A stretch of 64,000 nt of DNA from positions 1,375,246 through 1,439,245 of the forward strand of contig CATQHT010000003.1 in the NCBI GenBank assembly GCA_958296045.1, read 5' to 3'. Source of the DNA: Rhodothermales bacterium. GTDB lineage: Bacteria > Bacteroidota > Rhodothermia > Rhodothermales > Bin80. The position numbers and the translations under genes were made by a program. Below are positions 30,385-40,072 of the stretch, piece after piece. The notes under the pieces are model-generated. The model had not been told where the DNA came from, searched no databases, and was given only the letters and a program-made list of their open reading frames with translations. Numbering within the stretch: position 1 is the first letter of the stretch; the number at the start of each line of letters is the position of its first letter.

Positions 30385-32357
30385 TGCAGAAGCACGGACA
30401 AGTCAGAGAACAGATCGTAGGGCGCATGTACGTAGTTCTATTGCTCTTGGCGCTGATGCCGCTGCTCATCGTGGCGCAGCTGGCCTGGATTCATCTGTCA
30501 AAAGGGAAGGAGCTGCGCCGTGAGGGCCTGCTACAGGCGCGCTCGCAGACGGTGCTGCCCGCCCGGCGCGGCATCATTGCCGACCAGGCTGGCAGGGCAC
30601 TGGTGGTCAACACACCGCGCTTTGAGCTGGCGCTCGATCCGTTGTTTCCTGGCTTCGAAGACCGCCGTTCTGACTATGTCACCCTTCTGGCACGCATCAC
30701 CGGGTGGCATCCGAACACGATCACCCAGCGTATCGACAGTCGCTCCAGCCCCCAGTATGTGCGGCTTGGTACCGTTACCGCAACGCAGCATGAGGCGCTG
30801 GACGCACTTGATGTCCCCGGCCTGATCCTGCTGGAGAAGTCTTCGCGCAGATACAAGTACGGAGCGACCGCGGCACACGTCCTAGGACATGTGGATCGCG
30901 ACGGCGTCGGGCAGGCCGGGCTGGAGCTGCGGTATGACGAGTATCTCCAGGGAACACCGGGCCGGCGCATGCTACTGCGTGACCGTCGCGGGTACCGGCG
31001 GGTGGATGCGGCAAGCGTGCTGGTCGAACCCGTGGACGGCCAGACGCTGGTTCTCACTATCGACCTGATCCGCCAGACCATCCTGGAAGAGGAGCTTGCA
31101 CGCGGCGTTCAGGCGAGCGGAGCGGAGCGCGCCACCGCCATCGCCGTAGACCCTCGCACCGGCGCTATCCTGGCCCTGGCAAACGTGCCGTCCTTTGATC
31201 CCAACAGCCCGCAGGATGTGCCCAGGCACGCCTGGCGCAACAGCGCGATCACCGATCGGCTGGAACCAGGCTCCAGCTTCAAACTGGTAGGCGCATCGGC
31301 TGCAATAGGCCTTGGCGTCGTTTCCATGGACCGCATCATTGACACCGGAGACGGAAGGCTTAGGATTTTTGGCCGAACGATGCAGGACGTCTCAGTGCAC
31401 GGCGAAATCCCCTTCAGGGATGTCATAACACTAAGCAGCAACGTGGGCATGGCCAAGACAGCGCGGCTGCTAAAGCAACAAGACCTGTACCGGTATGCCC
31501 GTGACTACGGATTTGGGCAAAAAACATGGATAGACCTGCCCGGCGAGGTGGCCGGACTGCTGAAAAAGACGGACCGATGGAGCCGGACGACGCTGACCTC
31601 GCTGGCAATAGGCTACGAAGTTGATGTAACCCCGCTGCAAATAGTCATGGCCTATGCCGCGCTTGCCGATGGTGGGCGCTTGCGGCAGCCTTACGTAGTG
31701 GCCGAGCGCCGCGACGTGACCGGCAACGTGCTGTGGCGTGCCGAAGACGAAGCAGCATACCAAGACTCTGTCCGCCGCATAATAGACGCATCCACCGCAC
31801 GCACATTGCTGCCTGCCTTCACGGGTGTGGTCGAGCGTGGCACAGCCACACGAGCGCACATAGATGGTCTGGCCATCGCCGGTAAGACGGGTACCGCACG
31901 CAAAGTGGTCAACGGCCGCTACGGCAGAAAATACCGGGCCACCTTCGTCGGCTTCTACCCAGCGGACAAGCCCCAGGTCGCCATGATCGTCGTCATGGAT
32001 GAGCCCAAGACCAGCATCTACGGAGGCACCGTTTCGGCACCGGTCTTTAGGCGCGTAGCAGAGCGTTGGATCGGTACGCTCCCGGAAATCGCAAAGGAGA
32101 TGATGCCCCCCGATCCGCTACTGACGCTTGTGCCCGTGCCAGATAAGGCGCCGATGCGCTTCGCGTCCCGCACCGTGGTGCGCAGCCAGCCAGACGACCA
32201 CATGCCGAACTTCCTTGGCAAGAGCGCCCGCGAGGCGCGCTACCAGGCTGCCCTGCAGGGCATGCAGGTCTATCTGACCGGCCACGGTCGGGTGATCCAC
32301 CAGCACCCCGCGCCGGGAGATTCTGCCGAGCACGAAGTGATTCTCACGTTGCAATGA
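30381..32357 (+). CDS. ftsI: Division transpeptidase FtsI (PBP3) with PASTA domain
   Basis: A 658-aa class B PBP. A transmembrane anchor lies at about residues 17-38, then the pedestal domain, then the transpeptidase with SxxK (GSSFKLVG, near residue 297), SxN (LSSNVGMAK) and KTG (AGKTGTARK). The last ~60 residues form one PASTA domain (MPNFLGKSAREARYQA), a feature of SpoVD-like and Bacteroidota FtsI proteins. It cross-links septal peptidoglycan with FtsW. It overlaps ftsL and murE by four bases each. Confidence 0.96.
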   Translation: MMQKHGQVREQIVGRMYVVLLLLALMPLLIVAQLAWIHLSKGKELRREGLLQARSQTVLPARRGIIADQAGRALVVNTPRFELALDPLFPGFEDRRSDYVTLLARITGWHPNTITQRIDSRSSPQYVRLGTVTATQHEALDALDVPGLILLEKSSRRYKYGATAAHVLGHVDRDGVGQAGLELRYDEYLQGTPGRRMLLRDRRGYRRVDAASVLVEPVDGQTLVLTIDLIRQTILEEELARGVQASGAERATAIAVDPRTGAILALANVPSFDPNSPQDVPRHAWRNSAITDRLEPGSSFKLVGASAAIGLGVVSMDRIIDTGDGRLRIFGRTMQDVSVHGEIPFRDVITLSSNVGMAKTARLLKQQDLYRYARDYGFGQKTWIDLPGEVAGLLKKTDRWSRTTLTSLAIGYEVDVTPLQIVMAYAALADGGRLRQPYVVAERRDVTGNVLWRAEDEAAYQDSVRRIIDASTARTLLPAFTGVVERGTATRAHIDGLAIAGKTGTARKVVNGRYGRKYRATFVGFYPADKPQVAMIVVMDEPKTSIYGGTVSAPVFRRVAERWIGTLPEIAKEMMPPDPLLTLVPVPDKAPMRFASRTVVRSQPDDHMPNFLGKSAREARYQAALQGMQVYLTGHGRVIHQHPAPGDSAEHEVILTLQ

Positions 32358-33859
32358 CGCGTCCCGTCTCCTACCACTCCCTACTGGCGCATCTCCAGGA
32401 CGCCGGGCTCCTCAGCAGCCCGCCTCCTGACTATGGTCCCCCGATCCGGGACATTACGTGCGACAGCCGCACGGCGGGTCCCGAGAGCTGCTTTGTGGCA
32501 ATCAAGGGCTCCACGAGAGACGGACGGTCTTTTGCGGAAGCTGCCCTGCAACGAGGAGCCCGAGTCATCATTTCGGAGGCGTCTTTGCCGCCAGCCGCTG
32601 CCACGCACATCCAGGTCACTGACGCGCGAGCGGCACTGGCTGTCTGCGCGGCCCAGCTAATGCGTCATCCCGCTGATAACGTCCGGTGCATCGGCATCAC
32701 CGGCACCAACGGCAAGACCACCACAGCATGGCTGCTGCGCCATGTGCTCGAGTCCTGCGGTTACAAGAGCGGCCTCATAGGGACGATCAGCTACGGTTGG
32801 GGGCTGATCCGCAAAGAAGCACCCTTGACGACTCCCGATGCACCGACGCTGCAGCGCATGCTGCGTGACATGGTGGATGCCGGATGCCAGTGGTGCGTCA
32901 TGGAGGTGTCTTCGCATGCGCTGGATCAACACCGCATAGGAGGCATCGCGATGCGCGCGGGGGTCTTTACCAACCTGCAACGCGACCACCTGGACTATCA
33001 CAAGACCACGGCTGCGTATGCAAGAGCGAAGAAACGCCTCTTTGACGGATTGCCAGCCAAAGCCATCGCAGTCATCAACGCGGACGACGATGCAGCAAGC
33101 ACCATGATGCACAGCACCAGGGCGCGCGTCATCCGCTTTGGCCAGCACTCTGGCGCCGATATGCGCTTCGAGGTAGTCAACAACGCCCCCACAGGCCTGC
33201 ATATGCGACTCAATGGCGTGGACCTCAAGACGCACCTTTGTGGCCGTTTCAACGCGTACAACATCGCCGCGGCCTGTGCTACCGGGTGCGCATTGGGCAT
33301 GCCTATGAGGGAGGTGCTGGAAGCTCTTTCGTCTGCTAAAGCGCCACCTGGTCGGTTTGAGCCGGTACCAGCGCCAGGCGGGGCCTTGGCCATCGTGGAC
33401 TATGCCCACACGCCCGATGCCCTAAAGCAGGCATTGCTCGCAGTGCGCCAGTGCTTTCCTGAGCGCAAGGTGTGGTGCGTCTTCGGCTGCGGAGGGGATC
33501 GAGACCGGTCCAAGCGTCCGCTGATGGGAGCTATCGCTGAGCGGTACGCAGATAAGGTGATCATCACTAGCGACAACACACGTAGCGAAACCTATGAGGC
33601 AATCGGCCTGGACATCCGTCACGGCATGCGCAATCCCGAGAGCGCACTGTGGATCGAAGACCGCCAGGAAGCCATCAACAATGCTAACCTCTATGCCAGC
33701 AGCCGGGAGGTGATTCTCGTCGCTGGCAAGGGGCACGAGACCGTCCAGGTGGCTGGCAACAGGACAAGACCAATGAATGACCGCGCCATGGTGCAGGCCT
33801 CAGCCGCACCTGGCAAACAGCATTCTGACGGATGCTCTGCTTCCCAGGTACCTGACTAA
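32354..33859 (+). CDS. murE: UDP-MurNAc-tripeptide synthetase
   Basis: A 501-aa Mur ligase. The ATP loop GITGTNGKTTTAW, the substrate region TTPDAPTLQRML, the HALDQHRI box and the C-terminal domain with DYAHTPDALKQAL are all present. It adds the third amino acid to UDP-MurNAc-L-Ala-D-Glu. The motif that usually reads DNPR in meso-diaminopimelate enzymes is DNTRSE here (about residue 404), keeping the Asp, Asn and Arg but changing the Pro. DAP is still the likeliest substrate. Overlaps: ATGA with ftsI, TAATG with mraY. Confidence 0.95.
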   Translation: MTRPVSYHSLLAHLQDAGLLSSPPPDYGPPIRDITCDSRTAGPESCFVAIKGSTRDGRSFAEAALQRGARVIISEASLPPAAATHIQVTDARAALAVCAAQLMRHPADNVRCIGITGTNGKTTTAWLLRHVLESCGYKSGLIGTISYGWGLIRKEAPLTTPDAPTLQRMLRDMVDAGCQWCVMEVSSHALDQHRIGGIAMRAGVFTNLQRDHLDYHKTTAAYARAKKRLFDGLPAKAIAVINADDDAASTMMHSTRARVIRFGQHSGADMRFEVVNNAPTGLHMRLNGVDLKTHLCGRFNAYNIAAACATGCALGMPMREVLEALSSAKAPPGRFEPVPAPGGALAIVDYAHTPDALKQALLAVRQCFPERKVWCVFGCGGDRDRSKRPLMGAIAERYADKVIITSDNTRSETYEAIGLDIRHGMRNPESALWIEDRQEAINNANLYASSREVILVAGKGHETVQVAGNRTRPMNDRAMVQASAAPGKQHSDGCSASQVPD

Positions 33860-35022
33860 TGCTCTACCACCTGTTACAACACCTGGAGGCCTGCTGCCAT
33901 CCGCCGGGATTCCAGATGATAGAGTTCATCACGGTCCGGGCTACCCTGGCGGCCATCACCGCTCTTCTTATCACACTCCTCTTCGGGCGCAGGATGATCC
34001 GCTGGCTGATCCAAAACCAGATCGGCGAAACAGTCCGGACTGGGCATTCCTCTGGCGTCGTAGACCACTCCCACAAGGCGGGCACCCCCACGATGGGGGG
34101 CGTCATCATCCTGGTAGCCATTATCGTGAGCACGCTGCTGTGGGGCGCCGTGACGGAGGTCTACGTATGGCTGATCCTGGTCGTCACCCTGTGGATGGGC
34201 ACGATTGGCTTTGCAGACGACTACATCAAGGTGGTGCGCGCCGATAAGGCCGGAATCGCACCGCGCGTAAAACTTATCGGGCAAGTCACCCTTGGGTTGC
34301 TCGTTGGGAGTGTGTTGTATTTCCACGCCGAATTCGAGCACGTCCGGGACATGACCGACCTGCCGTTTGTTCGCAACTGGCAGCTCGACTATGCCTTCCT
34401 CAATGGCATGTTTACGCAAGCCGGCGTTAGCCTGGGGTTCATCGTATTCATCCCAGTAGCCGTCTTTGTCGTGACCGCCACCTCCAATGCTGTCAACCTG
34501 ACCGACGGCCTTGACGGGCTCGCAGCCGGGACCACCGCCATTGTGGCACTAGGCCTGGTGGCCCTCACCTATGTGAGCGGGAACAGCGTTCTGGCGGACT
34601 ATCTCGGCATCACGTACCTGGAGGATGCGGGTGAACTAACGGTATATACTGCGGCGCTAGCCGCCGCGTGTCTGGCCTTCCTGTGGTTTAACGGGCACCC
34701 CGCCACCGTATTTATGGGCGACACCGGTGCACTGGCGCTGGGCGCGGCGATCAGCACACTCGCCCTTATGGTGAAAAAGGAGCTGCTGCTACCGCTCTTG
34801 TGCTTCGTCTTCTTCGTTGAAACGGTATCTGTCATTATCCAGAAGACATGGTTCAAGCACACGCGCCGCAAGACCGGTCAGGGGCGCCGCGTGCTTCTTA
34901 TGGCGCCGTTACATCACCACTTTGAGGCCAAGGGCATCCATGAGGTTAAGATCGTGCTGCGATTCTGGATCTTGACGGTGCTGACGGTGCTGGCCACGTT
35001 ACTAACACTCCGTATCCAGTGA
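33859..35022 (+). CDS. mraY: Phospho-N-acetylmuramoyl-pentapeptide transferase
   Basis: A 387-aa polytopic membrane enzyme with about ten helices. Signature stretches are GTPTMGGVIIL, GFADDYIKV, the NAVNLTDGLDGLA catalytic aspartates, FMGDTGALALG, and the histidine motif APLHHHFEAKG. It makes lipid I from UDP-MurNAc-pentapeptide and undecaprenyl phosphate. The start overlaps the murE stop by one base, and its own stop overlaps the murD GTG start. Confidence 0.97.
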   Translation: MLYHLLQHLEACCHPPGFQMIEFITVRATLAAITALLITLLFGRRMIRWLIQNQIGETVRTGHSSGVVDHSHKAGTPTMGGVIILVAIIVSTLLWGAVTEVYVWLILVVTLWMGTIGFADDYIKVVRADKAGIAPRVKLIGQVTLGLLVGSVLYFHAEFEHVRDMTDLPFVRNWQLDYAFLNGMFTQAGVSLGFIVFIPVAVFVVTATSNAVNLTDGLDGLAAGTTAIVALGLVALTYVSGNSVLADYLGITYLEDAGELTVYTAALAAACLAFLWFNGHPATVFMGDTGALALGAAISTLALMVKKELLLPLLCFVFFVETVSVIIQKTWFKHTRRKTGQGRRVLLMAPLHHHFEAKGIHEVKIVLRFWILTVLTVLATLLTLRIQ

Positions 35023-36389
35023 ACTGGGGCTCTTCCATACAAGACGCCCGCGTCACTGTCATGGGGGCGGCACGCAGCGGCACAGCGGTTGCACGCCTCC
35101 TGGCTGCCCGCGGCGCCCGGGTGCTGGTGTCCGAGCAGGGCACGCTGGATGCGCACATCATGCAGAGCCTGCAAAACCTTGGAGTGCGCCTGGAAGTGGG
35201 AGGACATACGCCGCAAGCCTTGGAGGCGAACATGATGGTGCTGAGCCCCGGCGTGCCCGGAGACAGCCCGGTGCCTCACCAGGCCCTGCGTGACGGCATC
35301 CCCGTATTCAGTGAACTCGAGGTGGCCTCCTGGTTCTGCCGCGGAACGCTGGTAGCTATCACCGGCTCTAACGGTAAAACCACGACCACATCCATGCTGG
35401 CACACGCCTTGGGCCAAGCCGGCCACGATACCGTGGTGGCTGGCAACATCGGCACGCCACTCTCTGAGGTCGTACCACGGACCACGGCGGATTCGGTCCT
35501 GGTGATCGAGGTGTCAAGCTTTCAGCTCGACTTCGTCGAGTCGTTCAGGCCGGCGGTGAGCGTGTTGCTCAACATCACCCCAGATCATCTGGACCGCTAT
35601 CAGGGCGACTTCCGCTGTTACGCAACCAGCAAGCTGCGCCTGACGCGCAATCAACGCGGCCCACAGGATGTGTTCATTTTCAACGATGATGATCCAGAGG
35701 TGCGTGCGCATGCCCAGGACACTGTTACCCATCAGGGCGTGCGCACGCTTCCCTTCAGCAGGCGGCGCCGCCTGGATCAGGGAGCATTTGTGGAACACGG
35801 GCGGCTGGTGCTGGCGATGGGTAGCACCGAAGAAGTGGTAATGCCTCTTAGTCGGCTTGCGATTCCTGGCCCCCACAACGTGCAGAACGCGATGGCTGCG
35901 GCCTTAGCAGCCCGGGTGCTGGGCACAGCACCATCTGCGGTTGCAAGCGGACTGGCCGGGTTCGGTGGTGTCGCGCACCGTCTGGAGATGGTGCGCGAAA
36001 TCGATGGCGTACGATACGTGAACGATTCCAAAGCCACGAACGTCCATGCGGTTCAGGTCGCGCTACAAAGCTTCTCTGCGCCGGTGGTGCTTCTGGCCGG
36101 AGGGCGCGACAAGGGTAACGACTACGCTGCACTCAAGCCGCTACTGCTAAGGCGCGTCAGGACCCTGGTGGCCTTTGGCGAAAGCCGCGACAAGGTGGCA
36201 AGGGAACTCGGCCCGCACGCCAATAACGCCGTGGTGGCCGACACCCTCGAGGAGGCCGCGGGCCACGCACGCCGCCGCGCGGAGCCCGGTGATGTCGTAC
36301 TCTTGAGTCCAGCCTGCAGCTCGTTTGACCTATTCAGGAATTTTGAGCATAGGGGCGACGTATTCAAAGCCCTCGTCAACGCCTTCTGA
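35019..36389 (+). CDS. murD: UDP-MurNAc-L-alanine:D-glutamate ligase
   Basis: A 456-aa Mur ligase starting with GTG at 35019 (GTGA overlap with mraY). An N-terminal Rossmann domain (VTVMGAARSGTAVARLL), the ATP loop AITGSNGKTTTTSML, NITPDHLDRY, and C-terminal VNDSKATNVHAVQVAL and LLAGGRDKGNDY are present. It adds D-glutamate to UDP-MurNAc-L-Ala. The reading frame closes at the final FEHRGDVFKALVNAF, the family's usual end. Confidence 0.96.
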   Translation: MNWGSSIQDARVTVMGAARSGTAVARLLAARGARVLVSEQGTLDAHIMQSLQNLGVRLEVGGHTPQALEANMMVLSPGVPGDSPVPHQALRDGIPVFSELEVASWFCRGTLVAITGSNGKTTTTSMLAHALGQAGHDTVVAGNIGTPLSEVVPRTTADSVLVIEVSSFQLDFVESFRPAVSVLLNITPDHLDRYQGDFRCYATSKLRLTRNQRGPQDVFIFNDDDPEVRAHAQDTVTHQGVRTLPFSRRRRLDQGAFVEHGRLVLAMGSTEEVVMPLSRLAIPGPHNVQNAMAAALAARVLGTAPSAVASGLAGFGGVAHRLEMVREIDGVRYVNDSKATNVHAVQVALQSFSAPVVLLAGGRDKGNDYAALKPLLLRRVRTLVAFGESRDKVARELGPHANNAVVADTLEEAAGHARRRAEPGDVVLLSPACSSFDLFRNFEHRGDVFKALVNAF

Positions 36390-36390
36390 C

Positions 36391-37548
36391 GTGACCCGCG
36401 ATGCACTACATAACGTGTTAGCCCGCGTGCGCAGCCGTGCACCGATGGACCGATACGTGCTGTGGGTAGCGCTCGTGCTAGGGGCCATCGGTACGCTAGC
36501 GGTATACAGCGCCATTGGCTATCTGGCTCAGGTCAAGGCCGCCGGGGACACCGAGATGTTTCTGGTACGCCATGTGACCCGGCTGGGCGTAGCGCTGGTA
36601 GCGCTGGCCGTCTTTAGCATGGTGGATTACCGCTTTTTGGCACGGTGGTCGCGCATCATGCTGCTGGGTTCGCTGGCACTTCTTGTACTGGTACGCATCT
36701 TTGGCGTCACCCTGGGCGGCGCTACACGTGCTTTTCACCTCGGCACACTCAGCGTTCAGCCTTCCGACTTTGCTAAGGTCGCTCTGGTGTTGTACGTAGG
36801 CGTGCTGCTCGTACGGAAGCAAGGATATATCGAGAACTTTCAGCGTGCTGTGCTGCCGATCTTTATCTGGGTCGTGGCCACGGTGGTCCTTATCGGGCTG
36901 GAGGATGTCTCCACTGCGGGCTTGGTACTGGTGGCGACGATGTTGATGTGTTATGTAGGTCGTGTCCGCCTAGCACACCTTCTCTGGCCCGGGGGCACCT
37001 GCGTCGTGCTCGCGGTGCTGATGCTGGTCGGCTCACCCCAGCGCGCTGCGCGCGTTGAGGCGTATTTAGGCGTGGACCTGTTTGCGGCTTCGGAAACAAC
37101 CGAGCTCTTTAACGACTCCGATGAGCGCTACCAGGCGCGCCAAGCGCGTATCGCGTTCGCGATGGGAGGCCTTACCGGACGCGGTCCGGGTAAGAGTGTG
37201 CAGCGCGACTTCTTGCCAGCCCCCTACAACGACTTCATCTTTGCCATAGTGGCCGAAGAATACGGGCTGCTCGGGGCGCTGGCGCTTCTGGGGCTCTTTT
37301 CGATCCTTATGCTGCGCGGCTTTTTGCGCATCGCGCGCGCGGCTCCCGACCCGCTAGGGCTGTTTGAAGCCGCAGGATGCACGATCCTGATCTCGTTGTA
37401 CGGCTTCGTCCACGCGGGCGTCGCCTCTGGGGTGCTGCCGGTGACGGGCCTGCCGCTGCCGCTCGTATCTTACGGAGGCACCAGTATGGTGGCGGCAGGC
37501 GCCATGATCGGGATACTGCTGAACATTTCTAGGCAGGCACACCGATGA
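36391..37548 (+). CDS. ftsW: SEDS glycosyltransferase FtsW
   Basis: A 385-aa SEDS-family polytopic protein; GTG at 36391 follows the murD stop by one base, and the longer frame from 36325 overlaps murD and is rejected. SEDS hallmarks are GGATRAF, LSVQPSDFAKVALVLY, the large loop with YQARQARIAF and GKSVQRDFLPAPYNDFIFAI, and PVTGLPLPLVSYGGTSM. It polymerises septal glycan from lipid II together with FtsI. Confidence 0.95.
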   Translation: MTRDALHNVLARVRSRAPMDRYVLWVALVLGAIGTLAVYSAIGYLAQVKAAGDTEMFLVRHVTRLGVALVALAVFSMVDYRFLARWSRIMLLGSLALLVLVRIFGVTLGGATRAFHLGTLSVQPSDFAKVALVLYVGVLLVRKQGYIENFQRAVLPIFIWVVATVVLIGLEDVSTAGLVLVATMLMCYVGRVRLAHLLWPGGTCVVLAVLMLVGSPQRAARVEAYLGVDLFAASETTELFNDSDERYQARQARIAFAMGGLTGRGPGKSVQRDFLPAPYNDFIFAIVAEEYGLLGALALLGLFSILMLRGFLRIARAAPDPLGLFEAAGCTILISLYGFVHAGVASGVLPVTGLPLPLVSYGGTSMVAAGAMIGILLNISRQAHR

Positions 37549-38678
37549 CGAGAGCACCGCGCATACTCTTCGCCGGCGGTGGCACAGGAGGACACGTGTA
37601 TCCAGCTATCGCTATCGCACAGGCGATACGATCAATAGAGCCTGAGGCCGCCATCGCGTTCGCTGGTACGAGGACGCGCCTGGAATGGAGCGCCGTGCCG
37701 CGCGCAGGCTTTGCGATACATGAGATAACCGTGAGCGGGCTGAACAGGCAAGCGCCCCTGCGCAACTTCAGCTTCCCGTGGAAGCTGGCTCGCGGCCTGA
37801 TCCAGAGTTGGCTCCTCGTCGGTCACTTCGATGCCGATGTGGTGCTCGGCACCGGCGGCTACGTGTCTGGACCGGTCCTGATGGCAGCATTCTACCGTCG
37901 CCGGCTGGTGGTTGCGCAGGAGCAGAATGCGCACCCGGGCCTGACCAACCGAATGGTGGCGCGCTTTGCCGCGCAGATTCATATAGCGTTTCCGAAGGCA
38001 GCCGCGATGCTGCCCAAACAGAAGTGCCGTCTGAGCGGCAATCCCACGCGCCGCGCGCTGACAGAGGCAGACCGCACCGTGGCGCGACACGCGCTTGGCA
38101 TCGCAATCGATGCCCGCGTGCTCTTCGTGTTTGGCGGATCCCTTGGCAGCCGGGCCATCAATGAAGTCATGCTGCGCCAACATGTTCGGCTTCTAGAAGA
38201 CGAGTCGCTTACGGTCATCTGGCAGACCGGACGCCACTATTATGAGCGCCTGTCGCAATCTGTGGCTCCCCATCCGCGTCTGCACTTTATGGAATATGTG
38301 CACCGGATGGACCATGCGTATGCGGCCGCAGATCTGGCTTTGTGTCGTGCTGGCGCGCTCACATGCAGCGAGCTTCTCGTTACTAGCACACCGGCGATCC
38401 TGGTGCCATCCCCCCATGTGGCCGAAGATCATCAGACCAAGAATGCGCATAGCATGAAGGCGCTGGGCGCTGCCGAGGTGGTTACCGAAGACGTCATGGA
38501 CCACGAGGTGCTGCCTCTGGCGCTCGATATTCTTAATAACGACGCACGCCGCGATGCGATGCGCACTGCCGCCAAGGCCGCTGCCCGGCCCCACGCCGCC
38601 CAAACTATTGCGCGCAGCGTGCTGCAATTGGCCGGATGGGAAGAACCCGTAACCACGGTCAGGGGACCGGGCCAATGA
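37545..38678 (+). CDS. murG: UDP-GlcNAc:lipid I N-acetylglucosaminyltransferase
   Basis: A 377-aa GT-B transferase that makes lipid II at the inner leaflet. Motifs: LFAGGGTGGHVYPAIAIA, VVLGTGGYVSGPVLMA, HEQN-like VAQEQNAHPGLTN, FGGSLGSRAINE, and LCRAGALTCSELLV, followed by VPSPHVAEDHQTKNA. The four-base overlap with ftsW and with murC indicates coupling. Confidence 0.96.
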   Translation: MTRAPRILFAGGGTGGHVYPAIAIAQAIRSIEPEAAIAFAGTRTRLEWSAVPRAGFAIHEITVSGLNRQAPLRNFSFPWKLARGLIQSWLLVGHFDADVVLGTGGYVSGPVLMAAFYRRRLVVAQEQNAHPGLTNRMVARFAAQIHIAFPKAAAMLPKQKCRLSGNPTRRALTEADRTVARHALGIAIDARVLFVFGGSLGSRAINEVMLRQHVRLLEDESLTVIWQTGRHYYERLSQSVAPHPRLHFMEYVHRMDHAYAAADLALCRAGALTCSELLVTSTPAILVPSPHVAEDHQTKNAHSMKALGAAEVVTEDVMDHEVLPLALDILNNDARRDAMRTAAKAAARPHAAQTIARSVLQLAGWEEPVTTVRGPGQ

Positions 38679-40072
38679 TCAACCGGCGACAACCACCTCT
38701 TGGCCGCATCCGCCATGTGCATATGGTTGGGATAGGCGGCATCGGGATGAGCTCCATCGCGCATGTGCTGCTGGAGCGGGGATATCAGGTGACAGGTTCC
38801 GATCTGCAGATAAGTGAGGTGACAGCTGCGCTTCAGGAAGCAGGCGCAGTAGTCCACCAGGGACACAAGCCGACCTACGTGAATGGCGCGGATGTCGTGG
38901 TGTATTCCTCAGCCGTCGCGGTGGCCGAGAATGCTGAAACGCGCGAAGCAGTCTCCCGGCATATCCCCCTCATTCCGCGTTCGGAGATGCTGGGGGAGCT
39001 GATGCGCATGAAGTTTGGGATCGGCATTGCGGGGACGCACGGCAAGACGACCTCGACCTCCATGACGGGTCTGGTAGTTTCAGAAGGCGGCTTTGACCCG
39101 ACCATTATCGTGGGCGGCAAGGTGAGCGTGTTCGGGTCCAACGCGGTGTCTGGAGAAGGCGACATCATTGTCATCGAGGCAGATGAGTATGACCGCACGT
39201 TCCTGAAGCTCACACCGGCGTTGGCGGTGATCACCTCGATAGAGGCTGAGCATATGGACACCTACCACGACATGGATGAAGTTAGAGCGGCCTTTCTGGA
39301 GTTCGCCAATGCGGTGCCCTTCTTTGGCGCTGCCATCATGTGTCTGGATGATGGTGGTGTACAGCAGATTCTGCACGGCATCGAGCGCCGCCTGATCACG
39401 TACGGCACCGCACGCCAGGCCATAGTACGCGCGGCAAACGTGGTATATAAGGACACCACCACCACCTTCGACGTGATCCACAGCGGGCGTCCGCTGGGTG
39501 CTGTGACGCTGCGTTCCATCGGGATTTTCAATGTGCGCAATGCCCTAGCGGCCGTGGCGGTAGGGCTGGAGCTGGATATCCCCTTCGAGCGCATCCAGCG
39601 AGGTCTGGCACAGTTCACCGGTGTACAGCGGAGGTTTCAAACGCTGGGTGAGGCGGGCGGCATCCGCGTAGTGGACGACTATGCGCACCACCCAACAGAG
39701 GTCCAGGCCACGCTCAGGGCTGCAAGCGAGAGCTTTCCGGCCCGCCGCATCGTGGCTGTGTTTCAGCCACACCTGTATTCCAGGACAGAGGAGTTCAAAG
39801 AGCGTTTTGCAGGCGCTTTTTTCGACGCCGACATGGTTGTGGTGACCGGCATCTACGCCGCCCGAGAGCCGGCACGCCCCTCTGTGAGTAGCGAAGTTAT
39901 CGCTGACCTCGCCCGGCGCCGCGGCCACCGCTATGTGGTGTACGAGCCAGACCTTGCGGCATTGCTCCAGGTGCTGGGCAACCGCTGCGAGGCGGGCGAC
40001 GTGGTCATCTTTCTGGGCGCGGGCGACATCTGGCGTGTTGCTCACAGCTTTATGACTAGGCTAGAGCAGTGA
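38675..40072 (+). CDS. murC: UDP-N-acetylmuramate:L-alanine ligase
   Basis: A 465-aa Mur ligase. The ATG at 38675 overlaps the murG stop (ATGA) and gives the normal start before HMVGIGGIGMSSIA. The ATP loop is IAGTHGKTTSTSM, followed by VIEADEYDRTFL, NVRNALAAVAV and VDDYAHHPTEVQATL. It adds the first amino acid to UDP-MurNAc. The stop overlaps the ftsQ GTG start. Confidence 0.97.
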   Translation: MINRRQPPLGRIRHVHMVGIGGIGMSSIAHVLLERGYQVTGSDLQISEVTAALQEAGAVVHQGHKPTYVNGADVVVYSSAVAVAENAETREAVSRHIPLIPRSEMLGELMRMKFGIGIAGTHGKTTSTSMTGLVVSEGGFDPTIIVGGKVSVFGSNAVSGEGDIIVIEADEYDRTFLKLTPALAVITSIEAEHMDTYHDMDEVRAAFLEFANAVPFFGAAIMCLDDGGVQQILHGIERRLITYGTARQAIVRAANVVYKDTTTTFDVIHSGRPLGAVTLRSIGIFNVRNALAAVAVGLELDIPFERIQRGLAQFTGVQRRFQTLGEAGGIRVVDDYAHHPTEVQATLRAASESFPARRIVAVFQPHLYSRTEEFKERFAGAFFDADMVVVTGIYAAREPARPSVSSEVIADLARRRGHRYVVYEPDLAALLQVLGNRCEAGDVVIFLGAGDIWRVAHSFMTRLEQ

